A DNA stretch of 33,010 nt from CAIOZW01 sp049317725 (GTDB taxonomy: Bacteria > Acidobacteriota > Blastocatellia > RBC074), in assembly GCA_049317725.1 (NCBI GenBank), contig JBMOHS010000021.1:1-33010 (forward strand). The letters are read 5' to 3'. A model generated the notes under the pieces. It was not told where the DNA came from. It saw nothing but the letters and a program-made list of their open reading frames with translations, and searched no databases. The position numbers and the translations under genes are program-made. Within the stretch, counting starts at the first letter, position 1, and every line of letters starts with the position of its first letter. Shown here in pieces: positions 1 to 7,336 of this stretch.

Positions 1-113
1 CGGCGCGCCGACATCCCCCTTCTGCTTCGTGCTGATCCAGTTTTTTCCTCCTCGGCAGAAGATTCCCCCTCTGTGCCCCTGCGAGAATCCCAGGACGGAC
101 GGCCTGGTGTGTG

Positions 114-180
114 GAGGATCTCACGGAGCCACCGCGGTAACCGCGAGAGGGGACGGCTACTATGGCTCTGTGAGATCTTC
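114..180 (+). other. Long hairpin downstream of ssb, unassigned RNA or terminator structure
   Basis: Bases 114-130 pair with 164-180 over 17 consecutive positions. Two of these pairs are G-U wobbles when read as + strand RNA; on the - strand they become A-C mismatches. The 33-nt interior holds a second near-palindrome at 132-144 (CGCGGT/ACCGCG). The element follows the 3' end of ssb, so a terminator role is possible, but the wobble pattern favours a + strand transcript. No known RNA family was recognised. The rest of 1-210 contains no gene I can support. Confidence 0.4.
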
Positions 181-210
181 AAAAGGGGGAACTGGGCGAC
201 CTGCGGAGGG

Positions 211-660
211 CTAGAACGGGACCTCGTCGTCCCCACGCCCGCCCCCACCCGGGGCCTTCCCGAAGCCGCCTCCTTCGCCCTCCGGATAGCCACCCGGGGC
301 CCCGCCGCCACTTCCCCCCATCGCCTCGCCACGCGAACTGATCAATTGAATGTCGCTGGCCGTCACTTCAAGTGATTGACGTTTGTTGCCATCCCGGTCG
401 GTAAACTCCTCTGTGCGAAGCTTTCCTTCGACATAGACATGCTTCCCTCGTGTAAGGTACTGGTTGAGCGCCTCTGCCTGTTTTCCCCAGAGTGAGACGC
501 GAAACCAGGTGGTCATCTCTTGCGCCTCGCCGCTGCGGTCTTTTCTCCGTTCGCTGGTGGCGATCGAGAAGTTGCTGACGGCGGTCCCTTGGGGGGTGTA
601 TCTGATCTCTGCGTCGCGCCCGAGATAGCCGACAATGATGATCTTGTTGAACGATGCCAT
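211..660 (-). CDS. ssb: Single-stranded DNA-binding protein
   Basis: Encodes a 149-residue SSB, which coats single-stranded DNA in replication, recombination and repair. The protein opens with MASFNKIIIVGYLGRDAEIR and continues through the OB-fold, with typical features such as TWFRVSLWG and the KHVYVEGKL strand. It then has a Gly/Pro-rich flexible linker and ends in the acidic tip DDEVPF, the docking peptide for SSB partner proteins. Length is normal for bacterial SSB. I chose the ATG at 660 because it begins exactly at the family N-terminus and is preceded by GGAGGAG at the right distance. The frame stays open further upstream to 738, but that extension is repeat-derived and has no ribosome site. 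The gene is divergent from recN. Confident in function. Confidence 0.96.
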   Translation of the reverse strand: MASFNKIIIVGYLGRDAEIRYTPQGTAVSNFSIATSERRKDRSGEAQEMTTWFRVSLWGKQAEALNQYLTRGKHVYVEGKLRTEEFTDRDGNKRQSLEVTASDIQLISSRGEAMGGSGGGAPGGYPEGEGGGFGKAPGGGGRGDDEVPF

Positions 661-682
661 ACGGTCTCCTCCATGATTTGGA

Positions 683-712
683 TCGATTTGATTGGGGTCG
701 ATTTGATTGGGA
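683..712. repeat. 15-bp tandem duplication in the ssb leader
   Basis: Two adjacent 15-bp copies, 683-697 and 698-712, differ only at their last base (TCGATTTGATTGGGG and TCGATTTGATTGGGA). They lie just upstream of the ssb ribosome site, so they would be in the 5' leader of ssb mRNA if transcription starts in the AT-rich region near 965. Confidence 0.7.
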
Positions 713-728
713 TTGAGTGATTGCAGCT

Positions 729-755
729 TCATCCCCACAGAGCGTGCGGGGATGA
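729..755. promoter_or_regulatory. Perfect 8-bp inverted repeat in the ssb leader
   Basis: TCATCCCC at 729-736 and GGGGATGA at 748-755 form a perfect 8-bp stem with an 11-nt loop, about 70 nt upstream of the ssb start codon. It could be an operator or an mRNA hairpin. The rest of 756-942 shows no gene; it is pyrimidine-rich on the + strand and no element was recognised. Confidence 0.4.
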
Positions 756-942
756 CCGTGAGAGCGTGGGGCCGACGGAAGACGACGCAGAACTCTTGAT
801 GACTGCCGCCGCGTCTGTCTACCCGTACCCTCCTCCGGTCGGCCGTATTCTCCTTCTCTCTCCCTTCTTCCCGGCCTCTCTCTCCGATCCTGCTCCAACC
901 TCTTCGCTCTCTTTCCAGCGTCGGCCGTTGGAGAGTTTTCTC

Positions 943-971
943 GTGACAATCGGATGAAAGTTAATTATATA
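943..971 (+). promoter_or_regulatory. Putative sigma-70 promoter for recN, overlapping an ssb-side -10
   Basis: GTGACA (943-948), a 17-bp spacer and TATATA (966-971) form a good sigma-70 type promoter pointing to recN, giving a leader of about 185 nt. The same AT-rich tract contains an exact TATAAT on the opposite strand (969 to 964) that could serve ssb, although its -35 is poor. The region 661-1164 separates divergent ssb and recN and holds no other gene. Near recN there is a partial direct repeat based on GTAGCTGA (about 1083 and 1112). Confidence 0.45.
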
Positions 972-1164
972 AAACGTTGAAATTGTAAACCGATTCGACG
1001 ACGATAAGAAATAGTTGGGCAAAAAAAACGTCTTCTAGCGTAGGAGGGAGCAGGTTGGCTGGGCAGACAGGGAGAAAGCTTATGTAGCTGATGAGCTTCT
1101 ATTCTCTGACGTGGTAGCTGAGCTTTCTTCTCTATTGCATTCTATTGATTGGACTTAAGAATCT

Positions 1165-2877
1165 ATGTTGCGGTATCTCAATATCATCAATCTGGCCTTA
1201 ATCGAGCAGGTTCAGATCGAGTTCAAGCCAGGGCTAAACCTGCTCAGCGGGGAGACGGGATCCGGGAAATCGATCATCATTGATGCCTTGGGACTGTTGC
1301 AGGGCGAGCGTGGCACGGCCGATCTGATCCGCGGTGGTGCCTCGCGCGCCGTCATCGAGGGAATGTTCGATGTCGAGGGAAACGAGCCGCTGCTCTCGAT
1401 CCTGCGTCAGACAGGGATGGAGGGGCTCGACGAGGGACTGGTGATTCGCCGGGAGTTGGGGACAGGAAGTGGCCGTGGGCGTATCTTCGTCAACCATCAA
1501 CTGGCCAACCAGGCGCTCCTGCGTCAGATTCAGCCGCACATTATCGATCTCCACGGCCAGGGCGACCAGCAGAGTCTGCTTCAGGCGGAGGCCCAGCGGG
1601 ATCTGCTTGACGCCTATGCCGAAGCTCAAGCGGAGCGGCAGGAGGTGGCGGGGAGCTTTGATCTGCTCCTTGGGAGCGTCAAACGGCTCGAAGCTGGCCA
1701 ACAGTCGGAGACGGAGCGGCTGCAATCGCTCGACCTGCTCCATTTTCAGATCGAGGAGCTCGAGTCTGCGGGGCTCCTCGCCGACGAGGAGGAGGCTCTC
1801 CTCGACGAACGACGCCGTCTGGCCAATGGGGAGCGGATCGCCAATCTCAGTCATGAGGCCTTTGCCCTGCTCTATGAGAACGAGGAGGCGGTCCTGACTC
1901 AGCTCGGGGGAGTGCAGCGCCGGATGGCCGAACTTGCCTCCCTCGATTCAACGCTTCTACCGATTGCCGAACAGTTGACGACGGCCCGCCACAGCATCGA
2001 GGATCTCTCCTTTCAGTTGCGCGACTACCTCCAGGATTTGCAGATCTCACCAGCCAGACTCCAGGAGGTGGAGGACCGGCTCGCCGAGATCGACCGGCTC
2101 AAGCGGAAGTACGGGGGGCCCGTCTCCTCGCTGATCGAGAAGCTCGAGGCATTGCGCCAGCAGCGGAACGAACTGTTGCACCACGAGGAGCGACGCGAGG
2201 CGCTCCGTGACGAAGTGGGGCGCGATCTTGCCGCCTACCAAGTGGCGGTGTCGGCCCTCACTGCCCGGCGGCTCGACGCCATCACCCGCTTGCAGGCCGC
2301 CGTCGTTGCCGAGCTGGCCGATGTCGCGCTTCCACAAGCGAGGTGGGAGGTTCGTTGGAAGCGGGTCGACTCCTCACCGCTCGGCGAACGGCTCGCCGCT
2401 TTGGGGCTGGGCGCGAACATCTCGCCGCGACGCTCCGGCGCGGAGACGATCGAGTTCTACTTCTCCGCTAATCCAGGGGAGGAGCTGCGTCCGCTTGGTG
2501 CCGTCGCCTCCGGCGGAGAGCTCTCGCGGCTGATGTTGATTCTCAAGACGATCATTGCTCCGACCCTCTTTCCGCGAACACTGATCTTCGATGAGATCGA
2601 TACAGGCATTGGGGGGAAGGTCGCCGACGCCGTCGGGTTGCGGCTCAAGCGGTTGGCCAGCAGCAACCAAGTCCTCTGTGTCACCCACCAGTCGCTCATC
2701 GCGCGCTATGCCGATGCCCATTTCCAGGTCAGCAAAGCGGTTATCGAGGGACGAACCTTGACCGATGTGGTGGAACTCGACCGGGATGGAAGGATCGAGG
2801 AGTTGGCGCGCATGATCGGCGGTGCCGAGGTCACCACGCTTGCCAGACGCCATGCCCGCGAGCTGCTGCGGTCTTGA
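1165..2877 (+). CDS. recN: DNA repair protein RecN
   Basis: A 570-residue SMC-like ATPase used in double-strand break repair, of typical RecN length. The N-terminal head carries the Walker A motif GETGSGKS (residues 29-36) after the usual MLRYLNIINLALIEQ start. The RecN Q-loop region DLHGQGDQQSLL follows near residue 130. A long Glu/Leu/Arg-rich coiled coil fills the middle, and the C-terminal head has the ABC signature ASGGELSRLML (about 447-457) and Walker B LIFDEIDTGIGG (about 472-483). The ATG at 1165 starts directly at the family N-terminus, although the upstream ribosome site is weak. It is followed after 245 bp by miaB on the same strand. No defect seen. Confidence 0.95.
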   Translation: MLRYLNIINLALIEQVQIEFKPGLNLLSGETGSGKSIIIDALGLLQGERGTADLIRGGASRAVIEGMFDVEGNEPLLSILRQTGMEGLDEGLVIRRELGTGSGRGRIFVNHQLANQALLRQIQPHIIDLHGQGDQQSLLQAEAQRDLLDAYAEAQAERQEVAGSFDLLLGSVKRLEAGQQSETERLQSLDLLHFQIEELESAGLLADEEEALLDERRRLANGERIANLSHEAFALLYENEEAVLTQLGGVQRRMAELASLDSTLLPIAEQLTTARHSIEDLSFQLRDYLQDLQISPARLQEVEDRLAEIDRLKRKYGGPVSSLIEKLEALRQQRNELLHHEERREALRDEVGRDLAAYQVAVSALTARRLDAITRLQAAVVAELADVALPQARWEVRWKRVDSSPLGERLAALGLGANISPRRSGAETIEFYFSANPGEELRPLGAVASGGELSRLMLILKTIIAPTLFPRTLIFDEIDTGIGGKVADAVGLRLKRLASSNQVLCVTHQSLIARYADAHFQVSKAVIEGRTLTDVVELDRDGRIEELARMIGGAEVTTLARRHARELLRS

Positions 2878-2917
2878 GACTTCGATCGTCTGGCTTGTCG
2901 TGTCGTGGCGGTTGGTA

Positions 2918-2939
2918 TATAACCCACGAGTGGGATATA
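2918..2939. promoter_or_regulatory. Near-perfect dyad upstream of miaB
   Basis: TATAACCCAC, a 2-bp centre and GTGGGATATA form a 10-bp inverted repeat with one mismatch. Each arm ends in a TATA-like hexamer, so the dyad overlaps possible -10 sequences and could be an operator or part of the miaB promoter. Confidence 0.35.
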
Positions 2940-3024
2940 AAGGTCGTTGATTCAATGCTCGCCAATCCGAGAGGGGCCCCTTGCCCCCACACTCGATGGC
3001 GACCAGATCAGATCTCTCCATTTG

Positions 3025-3090
3025 AGAGGCATTGGAGGGATGCGGCAAGACGTTGCCTCTGGCTACAGCCACCCTCTGCGGCATGCAGAG
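3025..3090 (+). other. Two hairpins in the miaB leader
   Basis: AGAGGCA (3025-3031) pairs with TGCCTCT (3054-3060), and CTCTGC (3074-3079) pairs perfectly with GCAGAG (3085-3090) around a 5-nt loop. Both lie in the 245-bp gap between recN and miaB, 30-100 nt before the miaB start. No known riboswitch class was recognised. Confidence 0.3.
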
Positions 3091-3122
3091 CGCTGCGAGT
3101 CCAATTTTCGGATGAATTTTGC

Positions 3123-4511
3123 ATGAAGAAGCTCTACCTTGAGACCCATGGCTGCCAGATGAACGCCCACGACAGTGAGAAGGCGATCCACGCGCTCTCC
3201 GCGAGCGGGTACGAGACGACCGCTGACCCGCTGGAGGCCGATCTGATTCTCCTCAATACCTGCATGGTCCGCGAGAAGGCCGCCCGTAAAGTCGATCACC
3301 GAATCCAGGATCTCAAGCAGGAGTTGAAATCGTTGCGGCAGAGTCGGAGAGGGGACTCATCTGCCACCTTACCGCTCCCGATCTTTGGCGTCATGGGGTG
3401 TGTCGCCCAGGCGGAGGCCGATCGACTCTTTGAGCGGAGCCGGGATGTCCGACTCGTCCTCGGCACCCAGGCGATCGCCAAGCTGCCCCAGTTGGTCGAG
3501 CAGCTCGACCAGGGCTTTCCTCGTGCCATCGAGGTTCGTCTTTCGAAGGAGGCGCCCTTCTATGAACTCCAGGCCGGCCAACGTCAAACGAGCCACGTCG
3601 CCTTCGTGACGATCACGGAGGGCTGCAACAAGTTCTGCTCCTTCTGCATCGTCCCATTTACCCGTGGTCGGGAGCGAAGTCGGCGCGCCGACATGATCGT
3701 CGAGGAGACCCGTGCCCTGGCCGCCGAGGGGTACTTGGAGGTGCAGCTCCTCGGTCAGAACGTCAACAGATATGGCTTGAGTGGGCGGATCCACGGCAGT
3801 CTCGTCTCCCAGGAGGCCGACTTGACCGGGGAGATCACCTTTGCCCGCCTCCTCGACCGGCTGGCCACAGAGACCGGGATCCCCCGCATCAAGTATACGA
3901 CCTCTTACCCGCGTGACTTCGACGCGGAGGTGGTCCGGGTCATGGACGCGCACGAGAACCTCTGCGAGTGGATTCACCTGCCCGCCCAATCTGGAAGCGA
4001 CCGGATCCTGCGTGCCATGCGACGCGGTTATACCTCTGCGGAGTACCTGCAACGCATTGCTGCGATCCGCCAGGGTCGGAAGGACTATGCGATCACCGGC
4101 GACCTGATCGTTGGATTCCCAGGAGAGACAGAAGAAGATTTTCAGGAGACACTCCGCTTGGTGGCAGAGGTTGAATACGATGGACTCTACATCTTCAACT
4201 ACTCTCCCCGCCCGAAGACCCCCGCCGCCGCCTATCCAGACTCGGTTCCAGAGGAGGTCAAGACGGAGCGGTTTCTTCGGCTTCAGGAGCTGCAACGCCG
4301 CATCCAGCGGCAGCGCTATGAGCGTTACCGCGGGAGAACGGTCGAGGTCCTTGTTGAGGGGACGAGCGCGCGCTCGGAGCAAGACTTGACAGGGCATACC
4401 CGCTGTCAAAAAGTGGTCAACTTTCCAGGGGATCGTGAGCGGATTGGTACCCTGGCCCAGGTTAAAGTGACGGATGTCAAGACAAACAGCCTCTATGGCG
4501 TGTTGGTCTGA
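3123..4511 (+). CDS. miaB: tRNA-2-methylthio-N6-dimethylallyladenosine synthase MiaB
   Basis: A 462-residue radical-SAM methylthiotransferase that adds the 2-methylthio group to i6A37 of tRNAs reading U-starting codons. The N-terminal UPF0004 domain has its three cluster cysteines at C11 (ETHGCQMN), C47 (NTCMVREKA) and C93 (VMGCVAQ). The radical-SAM triad is C168-x3-C172-x2-C175 (EGCNKFCSFCIVPFTRGRE). A TRAM domain lies at the C-terminus (GRTVEVLVEG onward). Length matches the family. The frame is open from 2874, but the first 83 codons have no family resemblance, so I start at the ATG at 3123, where MKKLYLETHGCQMN begins; the ribosome site is weak. It is followed by the BFN gene with a 15-bp gap, probably in one transcript. 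Confidence 0.96.
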   Translation: MKKLYLETHGCQMNAHDSEKAIHALSASGYETTADPLEADLILLNTCMVREKAARKVDHRIQDLKQELKSLRQSRRGDSSATLPLPIFGVMGCVAQAEADRLFERSRDVRLVLGTQAIAKLPQLVEQLDQGFPRAIEVRLSKEAPFYELQAGQRQTSHVAFVTITEGCNKFCSFCIVPFTRGRERSRRADMIVEETRALAAEGYLEVQLLGQNVNRYGLSGRIHGSLVSQEADLTGEITFARLLDRLATETGIPRIKYTTSYPRDFDAEVVRVMDAHENLCEWIHLPAQSGSDRILRAMRRGYTSAEYLQRIAAIRQGRKDYAITGDLIVGFPGETEEDFQETLRLVAEVEYDGLYIFNYSPRPKTPAAAYPDSVPEEVKTERFLRLQELQRRIQRQRYERYRGRTVEVLVEGTSARSEQDLTGHTRCQKVVNFPGDRERIGTLAQVKVTDVKTNSLYGVLV

Positions 4512-4526
4512 TTTGTGGAGGCTCGC

Positions 4527-5018
4527 ATGGAGAGGGAAGTCAAGGTTCGCGGGCTGTTGGTCGATCCGACGACCAACTCCCCGATTGTCCTGTTGAAAGA
4601 TGTCAAGAGTGAGGCCATGCTCCCGATCTGGGTCGGTCCGTTTGAGGCCAACTCGATTGCGACGGAGATCGAGAAGGTTGCTCCGCAGCGCCCGATGACC
4701 CACGATCTCCTGCGGAATGCGATCCGGCAACTGGGGGGAGCGGTCGAGCGAGTGACGGTCACGGAACTGCGCGACAACACCTTCTATGCCCTGATCGAGA
4801 TCCGGGTTGGCGATGAAGTGGTCCTGGTCGATGCGCGCCCCAGCGACGCGATTGCTCTCGCCCTGCGCGTCGATTGTCCGATCTTCATTCGTGACGAGGT
4901 CATGGAGACCTCCCGGCTCGACGAGACCTCACCGGCGGCCGAGGCCGAGGCGGCGGATGCCGAAGAAGAGGTCGAGTGGCCAGAGGAGATTGAGGACATC
5001 AGCGACTACAAGATGTAG
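4527..5018 (+). CDS. Bifunctional nuclease (BFN/DUF151) family protein
   Basis: A 163-residue protein that is essentially one BFN (DUF151) domain. Family hallmarks include LPIWVGPFEANSIA (about residues 33-46), the helix with RPMTHDLLRNAIRQLG, and VVLVDARPSDAIALALR (about 99-115). The C-terminal 35 residues are Glu/Ala-rich and acidic. Family members are described as having DNase/RNase activity in plants, but the bacterial role is poorly defined, so the nuclease label is by homology only. I chose the ATG at 4527 because GGAG at 4517-4520 sits 6 nt upstream; a GTG at 4515 is in frame but overlaps that ribosome site. It is located between miaB and parA, with 52 bp to parA. Confidence 0.9.
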   Translation: MEREVKVRGLLVDPTTNSPIVLLKDVKSEAMLPIWVGPFEANSIATEIEKVAPQRPMTHDLLRNAIRQLGGAVERVTVTELRDNTFYALIEIRVGDEVVLVDARPSDAIALALRVDCPIFIRDEVMETSRLDETSPAAEAEAADAEEEVEWPEEIEDISDYKM

Positions 5019-5070
5019 GCGTCCGCTGCCCACCACGGCTGAATCGAAGGGCGAGGAGGGCTCTCAGGTC

Positions 5071-5829
5071 ATGATCATCGCGATTGCCAATCAAAAAGGG
5101 GGGGTCGGCAAGACGACTACCGCCATCAATCTCGCGGCCGCGCTCGCGCAGCGGGGGAAGCGGGTGCTTCTCGCCGATCTCGATCCGCAGGCGAACAGTA
5201 CGATCTCGTTTCTCCCAATCGAGGAGATAGACCTCTCCATCTATGATTTCCTGATGGATACGGGCTTGCGACTGGATCAAGTGGTCCGACAGACCCGAGT
5301 CGAGAACGTTGACCTGCTGCCCTCCCGGATCAACCTCGCCAAACTGGAGGGACAGCTGATCGGCGAACTCGACGCTCCGTTTCGGCTGAAGGATCGGATG
5401 GTGCGGCTGGAGAAGGACTACGATGTGATCCTGATCGATACCCCCCCCACGCTCGGGTTGATTACGGTCAACGCGCTCGTCGCCGCCACCCACCTGATCA
5501 TTCCCATTCAGTCCTCCTACTTTGCGCTCGAAGGGACAGACGACCTGCTCGACACCATCGAGCGCATCAAGGCACGACCGAATCCTCAATTGGAGGTCCT
5601 CGGGGTCGTGGTGACCCTGCACGATCGGCGCACCACCCTCTCCCGTGACATCTACGACCAGATCTGCCAAGTCTTCGGGAGCAAGGTCTTCGAGACGACC
5701 ATCTCTAAGTCTGTCCGCTTGGAAGAGAGCCCCGCCTACCGCGAGTCGATCTTTCATTACGCCCCCCAGTCGAGTGGGGCGATCGAATATGCCAATCTAT
5801 GCGACGAGGTGATCAGCCGTGCCAACTAA
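5071..5829 (+). CDS. parA: Chromosome-partitioning ATPase ParA/Soj
   Basis: A 252-residue ParA-type ATPase that works with ParB on parS sites to segregate the chromosome. Its deviant Walker A is KGGVGKTT (residues 9-16), followed by ADLDPQANST (35-44) and Walker B VILIDTPP (119-126). It is short and lacks the N-terminal HTH of plasmid ParA types, as chromosomal Soj proteins do. The ATG at 5071 begins at the family N-terminus; the upstream GAGGAGGG at 5053-5060 is a strong but slightly distant ribosome site. The frame upstream to 4807 only overlaps the BFN gene and is rejected. An A5G7 run encodes the Walker A lysine and glycines. The 3' end overlaps parB by 11 bp, implying coupled translation. 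Confidence 0.96.
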   Translation: MIIAIANQKGGVGKTTTAINLAAALAQRGKRVLLADLDPQANSTISFLPIEEIDLSIYDFLMDTGLRLDQVVRQTRVENVDLLPSRINLAKLEGQLIGELDAPFRLKDRMVRLEKDYDVILIDTPPTLGLITVNALVAATHLIIPIQSSYFALEGTDDLLDTIERIKARPNPQLEVLGVVVTLHDRRTTLSRDIYDQICQVFGSKVFETTISKSVRLEESPAYRESIFHYAPQSSGAIEYANLCDEVISRAN

Positions 5830-6655
5830 GCGGGGACTCCCCACGACCCTCAAGATGCGCCATGACCGTCACTATGTCGAGGAGCTTGCTTCCTTGCGTG
5901 GGGCCCCAATCGGACGAATGATCGCCCTCGATCGGCTTGAGCCCAATCCGAACCAGCCACGAGTCGATCTGGGAGACCTTGAGGAGTTGATCGCCTCGAT
6001 CCGGGAGAAAGGGGTGCTTGAGCCTCTTCTGGTGCGTCCCTACGAAGTCGGGGGGCGATTCATGATCATCTCCGGGGAGAGGCGCTTCCAAGCCTCCCGG
6101 CAGGCTGGGTTGACAGAGGTTCCCTGCATCGAGCTGGCGGTCGACGATCAGGCCGTCGCAGAGATTGCCCTCATTGAAAATCTCCAACGGAAAGATCTGA
6201 CTCCCTTCGAGGAGGCAGATGGCTTGCAGCTCCTCGCTGATCGGTTTGGATATACTCACGAAGAGATCGCGCGGAAGATCGGAAAGGCCCGCTCATCTGT
6301 CACGGAATCATTGAGTTTGAGTCAGATTCCTAAGCCATTACGTGAGATCTGTGATCGTGCTCGCATTTCCTCGAAATCACTTCTCCTTCAAGTAGCACGT
6401 CAACCAGACCCCGAAAGTATGGCCCAGTTTGTCGACCGGATTGCGCGCAGCGGGATGACACGGGATGACGCCCGGAAAGAGCGTCGGACACCTCAGTCCC
6501 GCCCCTCCCCCTTCACCTACCGCTTCGCTTCCCCTGGAAAAGAGTTCCGCCTCGAGCTGAAGTTTCGCCGGACAGAGGTCTCTGAAGCAGAGCTGATCGA
6601 GACCCTCGAGGCAATTCTGCAGAGCCTGCGCCGCCAGCTTCCACCAGCGGGATGA
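5819..6655 (+). CDS. parB: Chromosome-partitioning protein ParB/Spo0J
   Basis: A 278-residue parS-binding CTPase clamp. The N-terminal ParB domain has LEPNPNQPR (about residues 41-49), the CTP-binding motif GERRFQASR (about 84-92) and ENLQRKDLTPFEEA (about 120-133). A helix-turn-helix follows (YTHEEIARKIGKARSSVTES), and the C-terminal part is a dimerisation region. The GTG at 5819 lies inside the end of parA with GAGGTG about 8 nt upstream. An ATG at 5855 is a possible alternative that would shorten the unconserved N-terminus by 12 residues. Forms the parAB operon. The next gene is convergent, with a putative shared terminator between. Confidence 0.95.
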   Translation: MPTKRGLPTTLKMRHDRHYVEELASLRGAPIGRMIALDRLEPNPNQPRVDLGDLEELIASIREKGVLEPLLVRPYEVGGRFMIISGERRFQASRQAGLTEVPCIELAVDDQAVAEIALIENLQRKDLTPFEEADGLQLLADRFGYTHEEIARKIGKARSSVTESLSLSQIPKPLREICDRARISSKSLLLQVARQPDPESMAQFVDRIARSGMTRDDARKERRTPQSRPSPFTYRFASPGKEFRLELKFRRTEVSEAELIETLEAILQSLRRQLPPAG

Positions 6656-6726
6656 TCCCTCGGCGATTGACTGGCTCGACCGAATAGTCGACGGACTCCT
6701 CCGGTAGCCTTCAGTCGCCTTCAGTG

Positions 6727-6765
6727 GAAAGATGCTCCCACCCGTCTGGAGGAGGAGCACCTTTC
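6727..6765. terminator. Inverted repeat between convergent parB and 6800-7336 gene
   Basis: GAAAGATGCTCC (6727-6738) pairs with GGAGCACCTTTC (6754-6765): 12 positions with one mismatch that becomes a G-U wobble in - strand RNA. There is no clear T-run on either side, so a bidirectional terminator is inferred from its place between converging genes. Confidence 0.45.
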
Positions 6766-6799
6766 AGTTGAAATCGCGAGCCGGGAAGAGAAGGGGAGA

Positions 6800-7336
6800 C
6801 TACCGGCCAGTCTTCCTCTCGGCGGCATACTTCTTTCGCAGCTTGCGGGCCCAGCGATCGAAGACCGGTTGGAGCGGTTTGAAGAGCCTTCCTCTCCATC
6901 CACTCTCCTTCTCGCGCCAGAGGCGGTGGTACTGATCGACGTAGGAGCGGATCGCCCCTTCATATTGATGCTTTTTGATTCCGTGAGAGAGGGTCAAGTA
7001 GAAGTGCTGGGCTTGGAGGGAGAGGACGAGATAGGCCAGGTTAGGACGGTAGTTGAGCTTGGCGGCAAGGCGCTTGAAAAAGCCCTCCTCCTGCTGGAGG
7101 AGGGTCTTCAAAGAGATCTCGGACCAGGGTTGAGTCGTTCCTTGGCGCGGGTGGTAGAGACCAGGAAGTGGCGTTCCTGGATCCAAGGGGAACCGGCTGT
7201 CTGGAATGATCGTGTCGACCAACACGATGCGTGAGAGGCCCCGCTGGTGTTCACGGGGAAGGGTCGCGAGGATCGACTCGATCGTCTCGGTCGTCTTTTT
7301 GGGTACTTTCAGTGTAGATTTGTTCTCGATCTTCAT
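6800..7336 (-). CDS. Uncharacterised protein, possible degenerate zincin-like fold
   Basis: A 178-residue protein with no family I can name with certainty. It is soluble and strongly basic, with no signal peptide or membrane segment. Its start ATG (7336-7334) overlaps the lpxD stop as ATGA, so translation is coupled to lpxD and the start is secure. The central part has features that recall small metallopeptidase-like domains: RIVLVDTIIPD (37-47), GLYHP (59-63), WSEISLKTL (71-79), then LSHGIKKHQYEGAIRSYVDQY (116-136). At the place where HExxH would be expected, H118 remains, but the glutamate is Gly and the second histidine is Lys. If related to zincins, it has lost catalysis. That relation is my inference; the gene is real on the strength of coupling and length. 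Confidence 0.75.
   Translation of the reverse strand: MKIENKSTLKVPKKTTETIESILATLPREHQRGLSRIVLVDTIIPDSRFPLDPGTPLPGLYHPRQGTTQPWSEISLKTLLQQEEGFFKRLAAKLNYRPNLAYLVLSLQAQHFYLTLSHGIKKHQYEGAIRSYVDQYHRLWREKESGWRGRLFKPLQPVFDRWARKLRKKYAAERKTGR

Noticed and set aside
1..14. Identical 14-bp CGGCGCGCCGACAT at 1-14 and about 3681-3694
   Set aside because: The core is a palindromic GC-rich 10-mer and the second copy is inside conserved miaB codons; probably chance or a common codon context.
368..949. Long open frame (193 codons) on the - strand across ssb and its leader
   Set aside because: It overlaps ssb in another frame, is Arg/Gln/Ser-rich as expected from a shifted GC-rich gene, and has no recognisable domain.
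3369..4730. 453-codon open frame on the - strand
   Set aside because: Antisense to miaB and bfn, which have clear family motifs; the product has no domain and arises from the codon bias of the + strand genes.
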